NCBI GenBank assembly: GCA_051003795.1
Contig: JBPCKZ010000086.1
Span: 1-59,172, forward strand
Origin: JALYXS01 sp051003795
Lineage (GTDB): Bacteria > Acidobacteriota > Terriglobia > Bryobacterales > Bryobacteraceae
DNA: 59,172 nt
Reading direction: 5' to 3'
Program-made: the position numbers and the translations under genes
Part shown: positions 1 through 8,745 of the stretch, piece by piece
Layout: every line of letters begins with the position of its first letter
Position numbering within the stretch: the stretch's first letter is position 1
Notes under the pieces: model-generated
Database searches by the model: none
The model's input: the letters and a program-made list of their open reading frames with translations, nothing else
What the model was told of the DNA's origin: nothing

Positions 1-161
1 TATGCGCTCAGCTCAAAGTGGAAGCGGCGACCCACCTCGATGAATTGATCGATTCGGTGGATGGATATTCCACGTCGGAGCTGCTCGCCGCGCTGTTCGA
101 GCTCGAAATGCTCGGGCTCGTGAAACAACTGCCTGGAAAAAACTTCGTTAAGGTGTGGTAA
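1..161 (+). CDS. dprA: DNA processing protein DprA, C-terminal end (partial)
   Basis: Only the last 52 codons are present; the gene enters from the left edge and ends at the TAA at 159-161. The visible peptide is a small winged-helix domain with THLDELID, then TSELLAALFELEMLGLV, then LPGKNF near the end. This is the usual C-terminal DprA_WH domain, in which a helix-turn-helix is followed by a 'G.VxQxPGxxF' strand. DprA loads RecA onto incoming single-stranded DNA during transformation. The Rossmann core lies outside the window. The gene converges on the amidase gene with a 51-bp gap. Confidence 0.8.
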   Translation, partial: CAQLKVEAATHLDELIDSVDGYSTSELLAALFELEMLGLVKQLPGKNFVKVW

Positions 162-212
162 CCGTGCGCGTGAAGCGATCGCATTCTCGTCCTCCTCGAT
201 CCGCCTGGTTAA

Positions 213-1646
213 CTAAACTTTCGGATGCTGCCGGTGCCAGCCGGTGCGGCTCTGAAACTCCTTCCCGACCGCGATCAGCGTATTCTCCGAAAATGGCGGC
301 CCGACCAGTTGCAGACCTACCGGAAGCCCATCCGCGAAGCCGCACGGTATCGAGAGCGCGGGCAAACCGGCGAGATTCCCCGCCGCGATGAGCCCGCTCA
401 TGCCGGGGTCTATTGACGGCGCGGCCCCGTCGGGCTTGCCGCCGTCGAGCGGGTCGGCTATCGCCGGAGCGGTCCCCAGCCGCGCTGGAGCCACCAGAAC
501 GTCGACATCGGAAAACAGTTTCCGGAACTCCGTCTTGATTACCGTCCGCACGCGCATGGCTTTCAGATAATCCTTGGCCGGAATCTCCAACCCCGCGCGA
601 AGACCGGCGGCCTGTTTCGGATCGGCTAAGTCGTCGACTTTGCCGTCCGCGATCAGCGGCTCGAAAATTGAAGACCCTTCGGCTGAAATAATGGTGCCGG
701 TCAAAAGCCCGTACGGGAAATCGGGCAGCTTCGTTTCCACCATTTGGATGCCCATTTCGCGAATAACGGCGAGCGCTCGATCGAACGTGGGGCGCGCCGT
801 CGCTTGCGTCCACGAGGCGTAATCGACCGGAGCAAAACCGATGCGAATCTCGCTCATTTTCCGGAAATATTCCGGCGTGTAATAGAAGCTCTTGCCGGCC
901 GAGGAGGGATCGTTCGAATCGCTCCCGGCAATGGCTTGTAAAACCAGCGCGCAATCTTCCGCCGAATGGCAGATCGGACCGAGTTTATCCATGGTCCAGG
1001 ACAGCGCCATGGCGCCGTGGCGGCTCACTAGCCCGTAGGTGGGCCGCAGTCCCGTGACACCGCAAAACGCGGCGGGCGTCACGATGGAACCCGACGTTTC
1101 GGAGCCGATCGCAAACGGGACCAACCCCGCCGCCACCGCGGCTGCCGAGCCGCTCGACGAACCGCCCGACCAGCGCGTTTTATCCCACGGATTCAAGCCG
1201 GGGCCGAACATGGACGCGCCCGCAATGCGATATCCTCCGCCTCCCGCTAGTTCCACCATCGCCAGCTTGCCGATGAGTAGCGCGCCGGTCTTGTCGAGCT
1301 TCTTGATTACGGTCGCGTCGTAATCGAACACCTGCTCGGCGTAAGGCTTCGCGCCCCACGTGGTGGGGTATCCGGCGAGGCTCAACAAGTCTTTCGCGCC
1401 AAACGGGATGCCCTGCAGAGGTCCGCGAAAGCGTTCCCGCTTGAGATCGGCATCCACCTCTTTAGCTTTCTTGAGGGCTTCTTTCGTGAGGGGGAGAGCG
1501 AGCGCGTTGAAAGTAGGGCCGAGCGTTTCGAGGCGTTCGGCGAATGCTTTGGTGAGTTGGACCGCCGGGATCTCGCGCGATTTGAGCTTGGCGCTCAGCT
1601 CCGGGATGGTCGCGAAGAAGAGTTGAGGATCGAAGTCGGCGCGCAT
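213..1646 (-). CDS. Amidase signature family hydrolase
   Basis: 477 residues, a normal length for the amidase signature family (GatA, fatty-acid amide hydrolase, aryl amidases). The Ser-cisSer-Lys triad is visible: Lys85 in GAKDLLS, the cis-Ser near residue 162 in the GGSSSGS glycine/serine loop, and the nucleophile near Ser186 in SETSGSIVTP. The enzyme hydrolyses a carboxamide, but the substrate cannot be read from sequence. It has no signal peptide and no gatB or gatC neighbours, so a glutamyl-tRNA amidotransferase role is unlikely. It is the last gene of the long minus-strand run and starts 14 bp after the tiny Tat-signal gene. Confidence 0.88.
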   Translation of the reverse strand: MRADFDPQLFFATIPELSAKLKSREIPAVQLTKAFAERLETLGPTFNALALPLTKEALKKAKEVDADLKRERFRGPLQGIPFGAKDLLSLAGYPTTWGAKPYAEQVFDYDATVIKKLDKTGALLIGKLAMVELAGGGGYRIAGASMFGPGLNPWDKTRWSGGSSSGSAAAVAAGLVPFAIGSETSGSIVTPAAFCGVTGLRPTYGLVSRHGAMALSWTMDKLGPICHSAEDCALVLQAIAGSDSNDPSSAGKSFYYTPEYFRKMSEIRIGFAPVDYASWTQATARPTFDRALAVIREMGIQMVETKLPDFPYGLLTGTIISAEGSSIFEPLIADGKVDDLADPKQAAGLRAGLEIPAKDYLKAMRVRTVIKTEFRKLFSDVDVLVAPARLGTAPAIADPLDGGKPDGAAPSIDPGMSGLIAAGNLAGLPALSIPCGFADGLPVGLQLVGPPFSENTLIAVGKEFQSRTGWHRQHPKV

Positions 1647-1660
1647 TGTCCTAAGCGGCC

Positions 1661-1846
1661 TTAGGCTTTGAAGATGAATGCCGGCTCAGTCGCCATGGGC
1701 ATCGCGATCTTCGCCAGTTTGTCGCCGCTGCGTTGCATTTGTTCTCTCGCCGCGTTAAGCCAGTCCTGCGGCGCCGGCGGAGTCTGGGCCGCCACCACGG
1801 GAACCGCGGCCGCCGCCTGCATCAGCGCCCGTCGCGTAATTTTCAT
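1661..1846 (-). CDS. Tiny Tat-signal protein upstream of the amidase
   Basis: A 61-residue product starting MKITRRALMQAAAAVPVVAAQ, a twin-arginine type signal with an Ala-rich core and an AxA-like cleavage site. The mature part would be only about 40 residues and ends in ATEPAFIFKA. The start at 1846 is preferred over an upstream in-frame ATG at 1867 because it puts the RR motif at the N-terminus. It lies 17 bp after aroDE and 14 bp before the amidase, so it is probably co-transcribed. The coding potential is supported by the signal peptide and tight spacing, but the function is unknown. It might assist or be exported with the amidase. Confidence 0.6.
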   Translation of the reverse strand: MKITRRALMQAAAAVPVVAAQTPPAPQDWLNAAREQMQRSGDKLAKIAMPMATEPAFIFKA

Positions 1847-1863
1847 GCTCGCATTGTATCCCG

Positions 1864-3363
1864 TCAAGCCAGCGCTTGTTCCGCCGCTTTCTGCATCGCG
1901 CTACGCGGGGCGGATTCCCCCGTCCAAATCTCGAATTGCGCGACCGCCTGCTCGATGAACATCCTCAGCCCGGGAATCACCGCCTTCCCCTGCTCCCGCG
2001 CACGCCGCAAGAGGAGAGTCTCCTGAGGGTTGTAGACCATGTCGAAAACGATATCCGCCGGAATCGAACCCTCGAAAAAACATTGATCCACATTTGGAAA
2101 CATCCCGAGGGGCGTTGCGTGGACGAGAGCGTCGAACTTCTCCTTATTCGCCTGCTCTCGCGAAAAAACCTTGCCGCCGCACGCGCGAGCGAGCGATCGC
2201 AGGCGGTCCAGGTTACGACCCACCAACGAAACTTTCGCGCCCGCGTCGGCCAGCGCGCAGGCGGCTCCGCGCGCCGCGCCGCCGCTGCCCGCAATCAGGA
2301 CGGAGGAGTTCGCGAGGCGAAGTTGTTTCGCGAGGGGCTGAAGCACGCCCGCCACGTCCGTATTCGTGCCGCGCCACTTGCCCGCCTTCCGCCAAACGGT
2401 GTTTACCGCGCCAATGCGGCGGGCGAGCGGATCGATCGTGTCCAGGTATTTCATCACCTTTTCCTTGTGCGGAATGGTCACGCTGAAGCCGCGGACGGGG
2501 AGCTTTTCGCAGAGCGTGAAAAAATCCCGCAGCTGCGCGGGAGGCACCAGGAAAGGCAGATACACGGCATCCAGGCGGCGGGATTGGAATGCGCGATTGT
2601 GAACCGCGGGTGAAATCGAATGCCGCACCGGATCGGCGGCCACGCCGTAGATTTTGGCGTTTTTCGAAAACGCTTCGATTCTGTAGAGATGCCGCAAGCG
2701 CTTCGCGCAGACCTGGCCCGGCGCGGTCCCGTGGGCCGAAATCGGTGCGGCATAGGTGAAAATGCCGCCGAAACCGGGCCCGAGCACGCGGCTGGGGAAC
2801 CCCATTTCTCCCATGGCGAGAACAATCAGCGGAACGCGCGGGCTGGCGCGGCCGGCTTCGAGAACACGCCCGTTGTCGGATGGCTTGCGCGCGGTGGTAA
2901 CCACTTTGTACGCGTCGGCGGGGATGCGCCGGACGTGGCGCAAAATGGTTTCCAGTTGCGGGGTGTTATCGAAGTTGTGATAAGAAACGATCAATTGCGA
3001 GTGGACGCGGAAGGCGCTCAACTTCTCCGCAACCAGCTCGGCCGTCTCGATCTCGATATCCACCGCGCACGCGCCGTTTCGCACGGCGAGGTCCAGGATG
3101 CGGAGCTGCTCGTCGATTCCTCCATGAAAATTACCGTGGTTTGAATGTCGCCGGCAGGTGGCAAGAATCAGGCAGTGCGGAAACCCATCGAGAAATTTGC
3201 GAATCGCGGCGGCCCCGCGCTCCGGTTCCGGCAAGTAGTCGAGACGGAACTCGAGAAACGTTTCACCCGCTTCCGCCTCGGCGCGCGCATTTTCGAGAAG
3301 CGCTTCGATGTCCGGGAATCCCAGGGCAACGCAAATCTTCGGGAACTTCCGCTTCTGCGCCAT
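1864..3363 (-). CDS. aroDE: Bifunctional 3-dehydroquinate dehydratase / shikimate dehydrogenase
   Basis: 499 residues with two fused shikimate-pathway domains. The N-terminal half is a type I (Schiff-base) dehydroquinase, with EFRLDYL, the active-site His in VSYHNFD and the Schiff-base Lys in AYKVVTTA. The C-terminal half is shikimate dehydrogenase, with VTIPHKEK (catalytic Lys), NTDVAGV (catalytic Asp) and the NADP-binding glycine motif IAGSGGAARGA. It catalyses the third and fourth steps of chorismate synthesis. The start at 3363 (MAQKRKFPK) is chosen because upstream in-frame codons run into deoC and look non-coding. The fused form is known from plants, chlamydiae and some acidobacteria. 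Confidence 0.92.
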   Translation of the reverse strand: MAQKRKFPKICVALGFPDIEALLENARAEAEAGETFLEFRLDYLPEPERGAAAIRKFLDGFPHCLILATCRRHSNHGNFHGGIDEQLRILDLAVRNGACAVDIEIETAELVAEKLSAFRVHSQLIVSYHNFDNTPQLETILRHVRRIPADAYKVVTTARKPSDNGRVLEAGRASPRVPLIVLAMGEMGFPSRVLGPGFGGIFTYAAPISAHGTAPGQVCAKRLRHLYRIEAFSKNAKIYGVAADPVRHSISPAVHNRAFQSRRLDAVYLPFLVPPAQLRDFFTLCEKLPVRGFSVTIPHKEKVMKYLDTIDPLARRIGAVNTVWRKAGKWRGTNTDVAGVLQPLAKQLRLANSSVLIAGSGGAARGAACALADAGAKVSLVGRNLDRLRSLARACGGKVFSREQANKEKFDALVHATPLGMFPNVDQCFFEGSIPADIVFDMVYNPQETLLLRRAREQGKAVIPGLRMFIEQAVAQFEIWTGESAPRSAMQKAAEQALA

Positions 3364-3380
3364 CTTCGCTCCAACCGGAA

Positions 3381-4103
3381 CTAGGCCGCCGTAGCAGCCA
3401 AGCGGGCTTTCCAGGCGTCCAATATAGCAGCCGTGGCGGTCGCGCCGAAACGCGCGCACCCCAGATCGTAAACTTCCAGCGCCTTTTCGAGCGTTCGGAC
3501 TCCCGCCGCGGCCTTGACGCCAATCTCATCCGGGAGATTCGCGCGCATCAGCTTTAAATCCGCGACCGTATATCCAGTGGGAGCGAAGCCGGTCGACGTC
3601 TTCACGAAATCGACTTCCGCGCGCGCGCAGATCCGGCACGCCACGATCTTGAGTTCATCCGTCAGATATGCATTTTCGAGGATCACCTTCAAAAGCGCGC
3701 CCGATTTGTGGCACGCCTCCGACATCTGCATAAGCTCCATCTCGACGTATTGAAACTGCCGTGACAGCAACTTCGAGATGTTGACGACCATGTCGATCTC
3801 TTTCGCGCCGCGGCGCAACAGATCGCGCGTTTCGTAAAGCTTCGTGCCGGTGTTCTGATCGCCGTGCGGAAAGCCGGAAACGCTGCCCGCGGCGACACCG
3901 CTATTCTCCAAAATGCGCACCGCGATATCGATGTCGCAGGGCCGCACGCTCACGCTCGCGACTGCGTACCGGTTGGCGAGTTCGCAGCCGGCGATCGCTT
4001 GCTCTTCGGTCAACTCGGGACGCACCAGCGAATGATCGATCATCTTCGCCAGCCCTTCGTACGTCGTTAGGGGCGGCCGGGCCTGCTGCCGGTTCTGATC
4101 CAT
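3381..4103 (-). CDS. deoC: Deoxyribose-phosphate aldolase
   Basis: 240 residues, a type I aldolase TIM barrel that converts 2-deoxyribose 5-phosphate to acetaldehyde and glyceraldehyde 3-phosphate. The Schiff-base Lys168 sits in DFVKTSTGF and the second conserved Lys197 in GVKAAAGVR; the phosphate-binding region follows. The N-terminal MIDHSLVRPELT matches the family's usual 'xIDHTLLKP' start. The chosen ATG at 4103 overlaps the CBM9-like gene by 37 bp; an internal ATG at 4043 would cut into the first helix less plausibly. It lies 17 bp upstream of aroDE in the same run. Confidence 0.9.
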   Translation of the reverse strand: MDQNRQQARPPLTTYEGLAKMIDHSLVRPELTEEQAIAGCELANRYAVASVSVRPCDIDIAVRILENSGVAAGSVSGFPHGDQNTGTKLYETRDLLRRGAKEIDMVVNISKLLSRQFQYVEMELMQMSEACHKSGALLKVILENAYLTDELKIVACRICARAEVDFVKTSTGFAPTGYTVADLKLMRANLPDEIGVKAAAGVRTLEKALEVYDLGCARFGATATAAILDAWKARLAATAA

Positions 4104-4924
4104 AGCGTTCCCCACTGCTCTATGTTGGTACGGAGATTTTTCGTTCCGGCAAACCAATCTTCGTGATGGAAGTTGCCGAAATTGCCTGCGCCGCGCTCCT
4201 TTTCGTCCAGGTCGCCCAGCGCGATGTTGAGGCCCATGGCACGGTCGCCCATTGCGGTTGAGTAAAACTTTCCGGGCGCGACTTCGAGACAAGGATCGAA
4301 GTTCACGGCCCACTCGATAATATAGCCTTTGCCGCCCGGCTTGGGCTTTGCGGCGGCCTCCTGGGCTCCGGTCACGATCCAGCGCCGGTAGGTATTCCAC
4401 GCTTCCAGGCTCTTGCGCGGCTCGCCTTCGAGCAGACCGCCTTTGCCGACGCCCCCCTTGCGCGATTTCGTCAGGTTGCAAACCATTTGCCAGGAGGAGC
4501 CGTTGCCCGCGGCACCCTCGTCGCCGGTCCAACGATTGGTCGCGTTGATGAGCAATTCCATCTCATCGCCGAACCAAGGGAAGCCCTCGCGGGTGAGTTC
4601 GTGAGCTTTTGGATTTTCATCGGGCAGCCAGCGTGGCGTGTCGATTCCATAGAGCACGTCGTCGGTCACGTCGAACGCGAAGTAAAGGCGTTTGCCGTCA
4701 TGCTTCACGTAGCCATGTAGAGACAGATCCTTAGGATCGGTGGTAGGAGAGAACTGCGGAATCCAATCTTTCACGCCGAAGAATTCGGTGGCGTCGGACC
4801 ATTCACCGGGCGAGATTACGCCGTCGACCGTGGGAGTTTTGCCGGCATAGGCGTTAAGCTGGCGCGGAAAATCGCCGGCGCTTAGGATCAGCCCGAAGGC
4901 GAGGAGAATTATAGTGGCCCGCAT
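4067..4924 (-). CDS. Secreted CBM9-like carbohydrate-binding protein
   Basis: 285 residues with an N-terminal signal peptide (ATIILLAFGLILSAG). The body is a beta-sandwich with the family-9 hallmark 'PTVDGVISPGEW..A', followed by LYFAFDVTDD, GDEMELLIN and YIIEWAVNF, as in DOMON/CBM9-like sugar-binding modules found in secreted proteins. No catalytic module is attached. Its ATG overlaps the cpoB stop (TGATG), so it is translationally linked to the Tol-Pal genes. The role is inferred to be glycan or ligand binding in the periplasm or at the surface; the ligand is unknown. Confidence 0.75.
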   Translation of the reverse strand: MRATIILLAFGLILSAGDFPRQLNAYAGKTPTVDGVISPGEWSDATEFFGVKDWIPQFSPTTDPKDLSLHGYVKHDGKRLYFAFDVTDDVLYGIDTPRWLPDENPKAHELTREGFPWFGDEMELLINATNRWTGDEGAAGNGSSWQMVCNLTKSRKGGVGKGGLLEGEPRKSLEAWNTYRRWIVTGAQEAAAKPKPGGKGYIIEWAVNFDPCLEVAPGKFYSTAMGDRAMGLNIALGDLDEKERGAGNFGNFHHEDWFAGTKNLRTNIEQWGTLWIRTGSRPGRP

Positions 4925-5835
4925 CACCGCCGCCGCACGGGGCGCGCCGGCACGCCAAGCCCGAGCGCCTTCAACTGGCCCTTGGCGCTGGCGGCCAGGT
5001 CGCTCCTCGGAAATTTATCGATGAGCGCCTGAAACTCCTGCACGCCCTTGTCCCGCTGCCCGCTTTGCACCAGGGACTTGCCCTTCATGAAGTAAGCGTC
5101 CGGCGTGCGGCTATTCACCGGATAACGCTCAATCACCGCATCGAAATCCTGAATCGCCACCGGCAAATTGCCCTGCGCGTAGTGAATCTGCCCGATGTTA
5201 AATTGCGCGCCCGGCGCCAGGTCCGTGGTCCCATAGAACTTCAGATAATCCTGGAATTCGGCCAGTGCCAGATCGGGCTTGCCGCTCTTCATGTCGCGCA
5301 TGGCGCTTTGCCATAAGACCTCCGCCCGCACCTGTGGAACCACCGGAGCCGCGACCGGTGGAGGGTTCGCCGCGGGACCCTGCGAAATCGCGGGCGCCGG
5401 CGGGGGTGCGGGAGCCGCCATTGTCCGCACCGCCGTTTGCACGTCCACAAGCTGCTGTTGAATCTTCCCCATTCTGGCGGTCAGATCTTTTACGGCTTCG
5501 GTGAGGGCCTGCATATCTCCGCTCATCGCATCCACTTTTGCGCCCACCGTGGCAACGGGCGCAACCACCTGCTTCGATTGCGCCCGCATCTGATCGCCGA
5601 CAGTCTTCTCGATATTCGCCATCGCCGCGTTGGTTTTGTTGGTTGCGTCGAGCGCCTGCTGCAGGATCACCTGCATGTTGACCAGGCGCTGGTCGAAACT
5701 CGTTTGCAGGGTGGTGATCTGCTGCTGCAGTTGCGCCACGTCCCGCTGCAACTCGATCATGTCCCGGTTCGCGGCGGGCGCGACGAGGGCATCCGATAGA
5801 ATCAAAGCGGACAGTACGACCCAACGCGGCTTCAT
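4924..5835 (-). CDS. cpoB: Tol-Pal system protein CpoB/YbgF
   Basis: 303 residues: signal peptide (about 1-22), a long Gln-rich coiled coil (about 27-135, with QLQQQITTLQ), a Pro/Ala linker (about 140-165), then TPR-like repeats (about 170-290) with AQFNIGQIHYAQG and DAYFMKGKSLVQSG. This is the standard CpoB plan: a trimerising coiled coil and a TPR domain that link PBP1B and Tol-Pal during constriction. It lies 1 bp after pal and overlaps the CBM9-like gene start by one base. The very basic C-terminus (PARPVRRR) is unremarkable. Confidence 0.88.
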   Translation of the reverse strand: MKPRWVVLSALILSDALVAPAANRDMIELQRDVAQLQQQITTLQTSFDQRLVNMQVILQQALDATNKTNAAMANIEKTVGDQMRAQSKQVVAPVATVGAKVDAMSGDMQALTEAVKDLTARMGKIQQQLVDVQTAVRTMAAPAPPPAPAISQGPAANPPPVAAPVVPQVRAEVLWQSAMRDMKSGKPDLALAEFQDYLKFYGTTDLAPGAQFNIGQIHYAQGNLPVAIQDFDAVIERYPVNSRTPDAYFMKGKSLVQSGQRDKGVQEFQALIDKFPRSDLAASAKGQLKALGLGVPARPVRRR

Positions 5836-5836
5836 C

Positions 5837-6622
5837 TTATTGACCGGTGGTCAAGTGCGCCCTGCGATTGAGCTGATAGCAGGATTCGGTCGCTTCCGTG
5901 CATTGCGGACGCTCCTTGCCATAGCTGATGGTCTTCAGCTTATCCGGTGGAACACCCAGCAGCGTCAAGAACTCCTTCGCGGCCGAGGCGCGCCGGTCGC
6001 CCAGTCCGAGATTATATTCGGCCGATCCGCGCTCGTCGCCATGTCCTTCAATCACGATCGTGGCGCTCGGAAAATCGGTGAAGATGCCCTTTAGCGCGTC
6101 GGCGTCTTTGGTCAACGCGGTGCGTGCGTCCTCGCGAATGCTGCTCGAATCGTAGTCGAAATAGGCGTCCTGAACCTGGCTCGCGAGACGCGATTCCAAA
6201 GTTCCGGTACCCGTTGTAACCGCCGGAGGGGGCGGAGGCGCGGCGCTGGTTACATTCACGGTGGCGGTGGCCGAAACATCGCCCATCGGTCCGCGCGCGG
6301 TCAATTTGTACGTGGTCGATTCGCTCGGAATAATCTTTCGGCTGCCGTTGCTCTGCACGGTACCGATGCCATTATCGATCGTTACTTCCGTTGCGTTGCT
6401 CACCGACCAGCGCAGCAAGGCGGACTGGCCGCGCTCCACCGTGGAAGGCTCCACGGCGAAGTCGAGCACCGCCGGCTTGCCCGGCGCCGGCGTTGGATTA
6501 TTATTCTGCGCGACCGGAGCCGGAGGCGTGACCGGCGTCACCACCTTCTTCTTGCAACCGGCCGCAACCATCGTCAACAGCACGGTTGTGCAAATGAGCC
6601 CGCGTCTACTTTTCTTCGACAT
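5837..6622 (-). CDS. pal: Peptidoglycan-associated lipoprotein Pal with an extra Ig-like domain
   Basis: 261 residues. The lipobox MVAAGC near residue 23 marks an outer-membrane lipoprotein. A proline-rich linker is followed by a beta-sandwich (about 50-130, FAVEPSTVERGQSALLRWSV), which Escherichia coli Pal lacks. The C-terminal OmpA-like domain has FDYDSSSIRED and the peptidoglycan-binding GHGDERGSAEYN. The ATG at 6622 is preferred to an adjacent GTG because GGAGG lies only one base before the GTG but a few bases before the ATG. It lies between tolB and cpoB. Confidence 0.92.
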   Translation of the reverse strand: MSKKSRRGLICTTVLLTMVAAGCKKKVVTPVTPPAPVAQNNNPTPAPGKPAVLDFAVEPSTVERGQSALLRWSVSNATEVTIDNGIGTVQSNGSRKIIPSESTTYKLTARGPMGDVSATATVNVTSAAPPPPPAVTTGTGTLESRLASQVQDAYFDYDSSSIREDARTALTKDADALKGIFTDFPSATIVIEGHGDERGSAEYNLGLGDRRASAAKEFLTLLGVPPDKLKTISYGKERPQCTEATESCYQLNRRAHLTTGQ

Positions 6623-6655
6623 CACCCCTCCAAAAGAATTGAGTCACCGTTAAAC

Positions 6656-7978
6656 CTATTTTCCCCAAACCCCGAACTGATTGCCGCCCTGAGTTGTCAA
6701 TTGCTGTAACTGCGTTCCGTCCGCCAGCATGGTCCAGAGCTGCGGTTTGCCCGTTCGCGTCGAAGTGAAAACCAAGTGGCGTCCATCGGGAGCCCAATTG
6801 GGATTTTCGTTCTTGCCCGCGCCGAATGTGAGCTGATCGAACTGCCGGCTCGCCACATCCATCAGGAAGACGTTGAACTCGCCTTTGGCGTAGCCGCGCG
6901 TCCAGGCGTACAAAATATGCTGCCCGTCGGGATGCCAGGAAGGATTTGCCGCCTCGCCTTCGCCATTGGTCAGACGCTCGACGTCCGCGCCGTCGGTATT
7001 CATGCGGAAGATTTGCTGCGGCCCGGACCGGCCGGAAACGAACACCAGCTCATTGCCGGTCTTCGGATTCACCTTCGGCTCCACCTCGATCGCCCGCGTG
7101 GTGGAGATGCGCCGGAGTCCGCTTCCGTCGAGATTCGCGACATAAATCTGCGCATAACCGCTGGCCGACGACGAATAATAGATCCGCTTGCCATCCGGCG
7201 TGAAAGTGGCCGTCTCGTTTAGTGAAGCTTGCTGGTTGTAGAAAGCCAGTTGCCGGTTTGTTTCGGTCGACCAGAGCATGATGCGCGGCTGCCCTTTCGC
7301 GAAACTCGTAAACGCGAGCTTTGCGCCGTCGGGCGAAACCGAGGGCATGATCGAAATGGAATTGAAACGCGTTATTTGTTGCTGGTTCGATCCATCGTAA
7401 TCCATCGACCAGATTTCTTTGTGGCCGGTGCGATCCGAAACGAAGTATATGCGGCTGCCGAGCAGCGTGCCGCCCCCGAATTGCGCGATGATGTCCGCCG
7501 CGAACTCGTGCGCCACTTTGCGCGCGCCCGCTTCGTCCACGGAACCGAAGTATCGTTTGCCAATGACCTGGGCGCTTTGCAGCGTGCCCTGTCGAAGATC
7601 GTAAAGCCAGCCATACAAGACAAGCTGCTTGTTCTGAACGGCGGTGTAACCAAACGCGAGGTAGTTCGCCTTGGCGGGCGGCCCGGACCAATCCGCCATC
7701 GCGAGACCTTTGCCGCTGGTTGGCTGAAAATCTTCCGGACGCTGGGGATTCTCAAGCGGGTAGACGCTCTTCGGAACCATCTTGAACAGTCCCGATGTTT
7801 GCAAATCGCCGAATAGCGATTCGTTGAAAGGGCCCATCGCCGCCTGCGCGCCGGGGCTACCGCGAAAGTCGATGACCGCGATCGCCGGGCGCTCACCCGA
7901 TTTGATTATCGGGATCTTGATATCGGCGTCCTGCGCCAGCAGCGCCAAAACAAACAGCAGTCCCGCGATATTCTTCAT
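6656..7978 (-). CDS. tolB: Tol-Pal system beta-propeller protein TolB
   Basis: 440 residues: signal peptide (about 1-16), an N-terminal alpha/beta domain (about 20-160, including PAIAVIDFRG), then five to six PD40 propeller blades, each with an 'SPDG/APDG' turn such as VSPDGAKLAF and WAPDGRHLVF. TolB is periplasmic and relays Pal between peptidoglycan and the inner-membrane TolQRA complex. Its start overlaps the end of the TolA/TonB-like gene by 4 bp. Confidence 0.93.
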   Translation of the reverse strand: MKNIAGLLFVLALLAQDADIKIPIIKSGERPAIAVIDFRGSPGAQAAMGPFNESLFGDLQTSGLFKMVPKSVYPLENPQRPEDFQPTSGKGLAMADWSGPPAKANYLAFGYTAVQNKQLVLYGWLYDLRQGTLQSAQVIGKRYFGSVDEAGARKVAHEFAADIIAQFGGGTLLGSRIYFVSDRTGHKEIWSMDYDGSNQQQITRFNSISIMPSVSPDGAKLAFTSFAKGQPRIMLWSTETNRQLAFYNQQASLNETATFTPDGKRIYYSSSASGYAQIYVANLDGSGLRRISTTRAIEVEPKVNPKTGNELVFVSGRSGPQQIFRMNTDGADVERLTNGEGEAANPSWHPDGQHILYAWTRGYAKGEFNVFLMDVASRQFDQLTFGAGKNENPNWAPDGRHLVFTSTRTGKPQLWTMLADGTQLQQLTTQGGNQFGVWGK

Positions 7979-8745
7979 TGCTTCACTTGAAAATAGAGTT
8001 CAAGCGCGGCTTCATCGCGTTCGAACGCCAAGGGGAGCGGCGGCAGCGGGCTGGCATCGAGCACCGCGCGTTCGGCGGAGCGGTCAAGGAGCGCGTTTCC
8101 GCTCGGCTCGGCGACCCGCACGTTGCGTACATTACCATCGCGTAAGATCGTGAGTGAAACCACCACGGGACGAAGCGAGCGCCCGGCGAAATCGCCCGTG
8201 TTCCACTTCGAGGCGATACGCTCCTGGAGCAACGCCACATACGACCCGAACCGCGCGCCCAGCGGAGAGTTCGGGCCAACGCCTACTCCGCCGGATCCAG
8301 CGATGCCCATATTCGGCGATTTCAAAGCTTCGGGCGTCCTGCTGAAAACCTGATTCGCGGCGTACTGGTGTTGTGGCCGGTAAGGATTCGGGACAGGCGG
8401 GGGTTGCAGCCGCTTGGGAAGATCGCGACCGGGCAGCGGGATGGCGGCAGCGTCGGGGGGCTTCACTTCCGCCTTCTCTTTTGGCTGCGGCGGGGCCTGG
8501 GGAACGATCGATTCGGTATCGTTCGCGAGCCGGTTGGTTTGACCGGCCTTTTGCGGAATGGGAATGGCGTGGACCACGTTGACGCCGACCGTTCCGGCGC
8601 CGCTTTTGAGATCGCCGAAATCGGCGTGGCGCGCGTGGAAGAGCGAGGACGCGATCAGCGCGGCGAATAGAGAGACATGCACGACGATCGAACCGGCAAA
8701 TGGCCGCCCCAGGCGATCGCGTTCGTCCAGAATGTCCGGATGCAT
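7975..8745 (-). CDS. TolA/TonB-like energy transducer of the Tol system
   Basis: 256 residues: a short cytoplasmic N-terminus, one membrane helix (about 18-36, SIVVHVSLFAALIAS), a proline-rich periplasmic linker (about 80-130), then a TonB C-terminal-type domain (about 165-256) with SLTILRDGNVRNVRV and the conserved SAERAVLDASPLPPLP. By position between tolR and tolB it should be the TolA equivalent, coupling TolQR proton motive force to Pal/TolB. It has a TonB-like fold and a short linker rather than the long helical TolA domain of enterics. Its start directly follows tolR. Confidence 0.85.
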   Translation of the reverse strand: MHPDILDERDRLGRPFAGSIVVHVSLFAALIASSLFHARHADFGDLKSGAGTVGVNVVHAIPIPQKAGQTNRLANDTESIVPQAPPQPKEKAEVKPPDAAAIPLPGRDLPKRLQPPPVPNPYRPQHQYAANQVFSRTPEALKSPNMGIAGSGGVGVGPNSPLGARFGSYVALLQERIASKWNTGDFAGRSLRPVVVSLTILRDGNVRNVRVAEPSGNALLDRSAERAVLDASPLPPLPLAFERDEAALELYFQVKQ

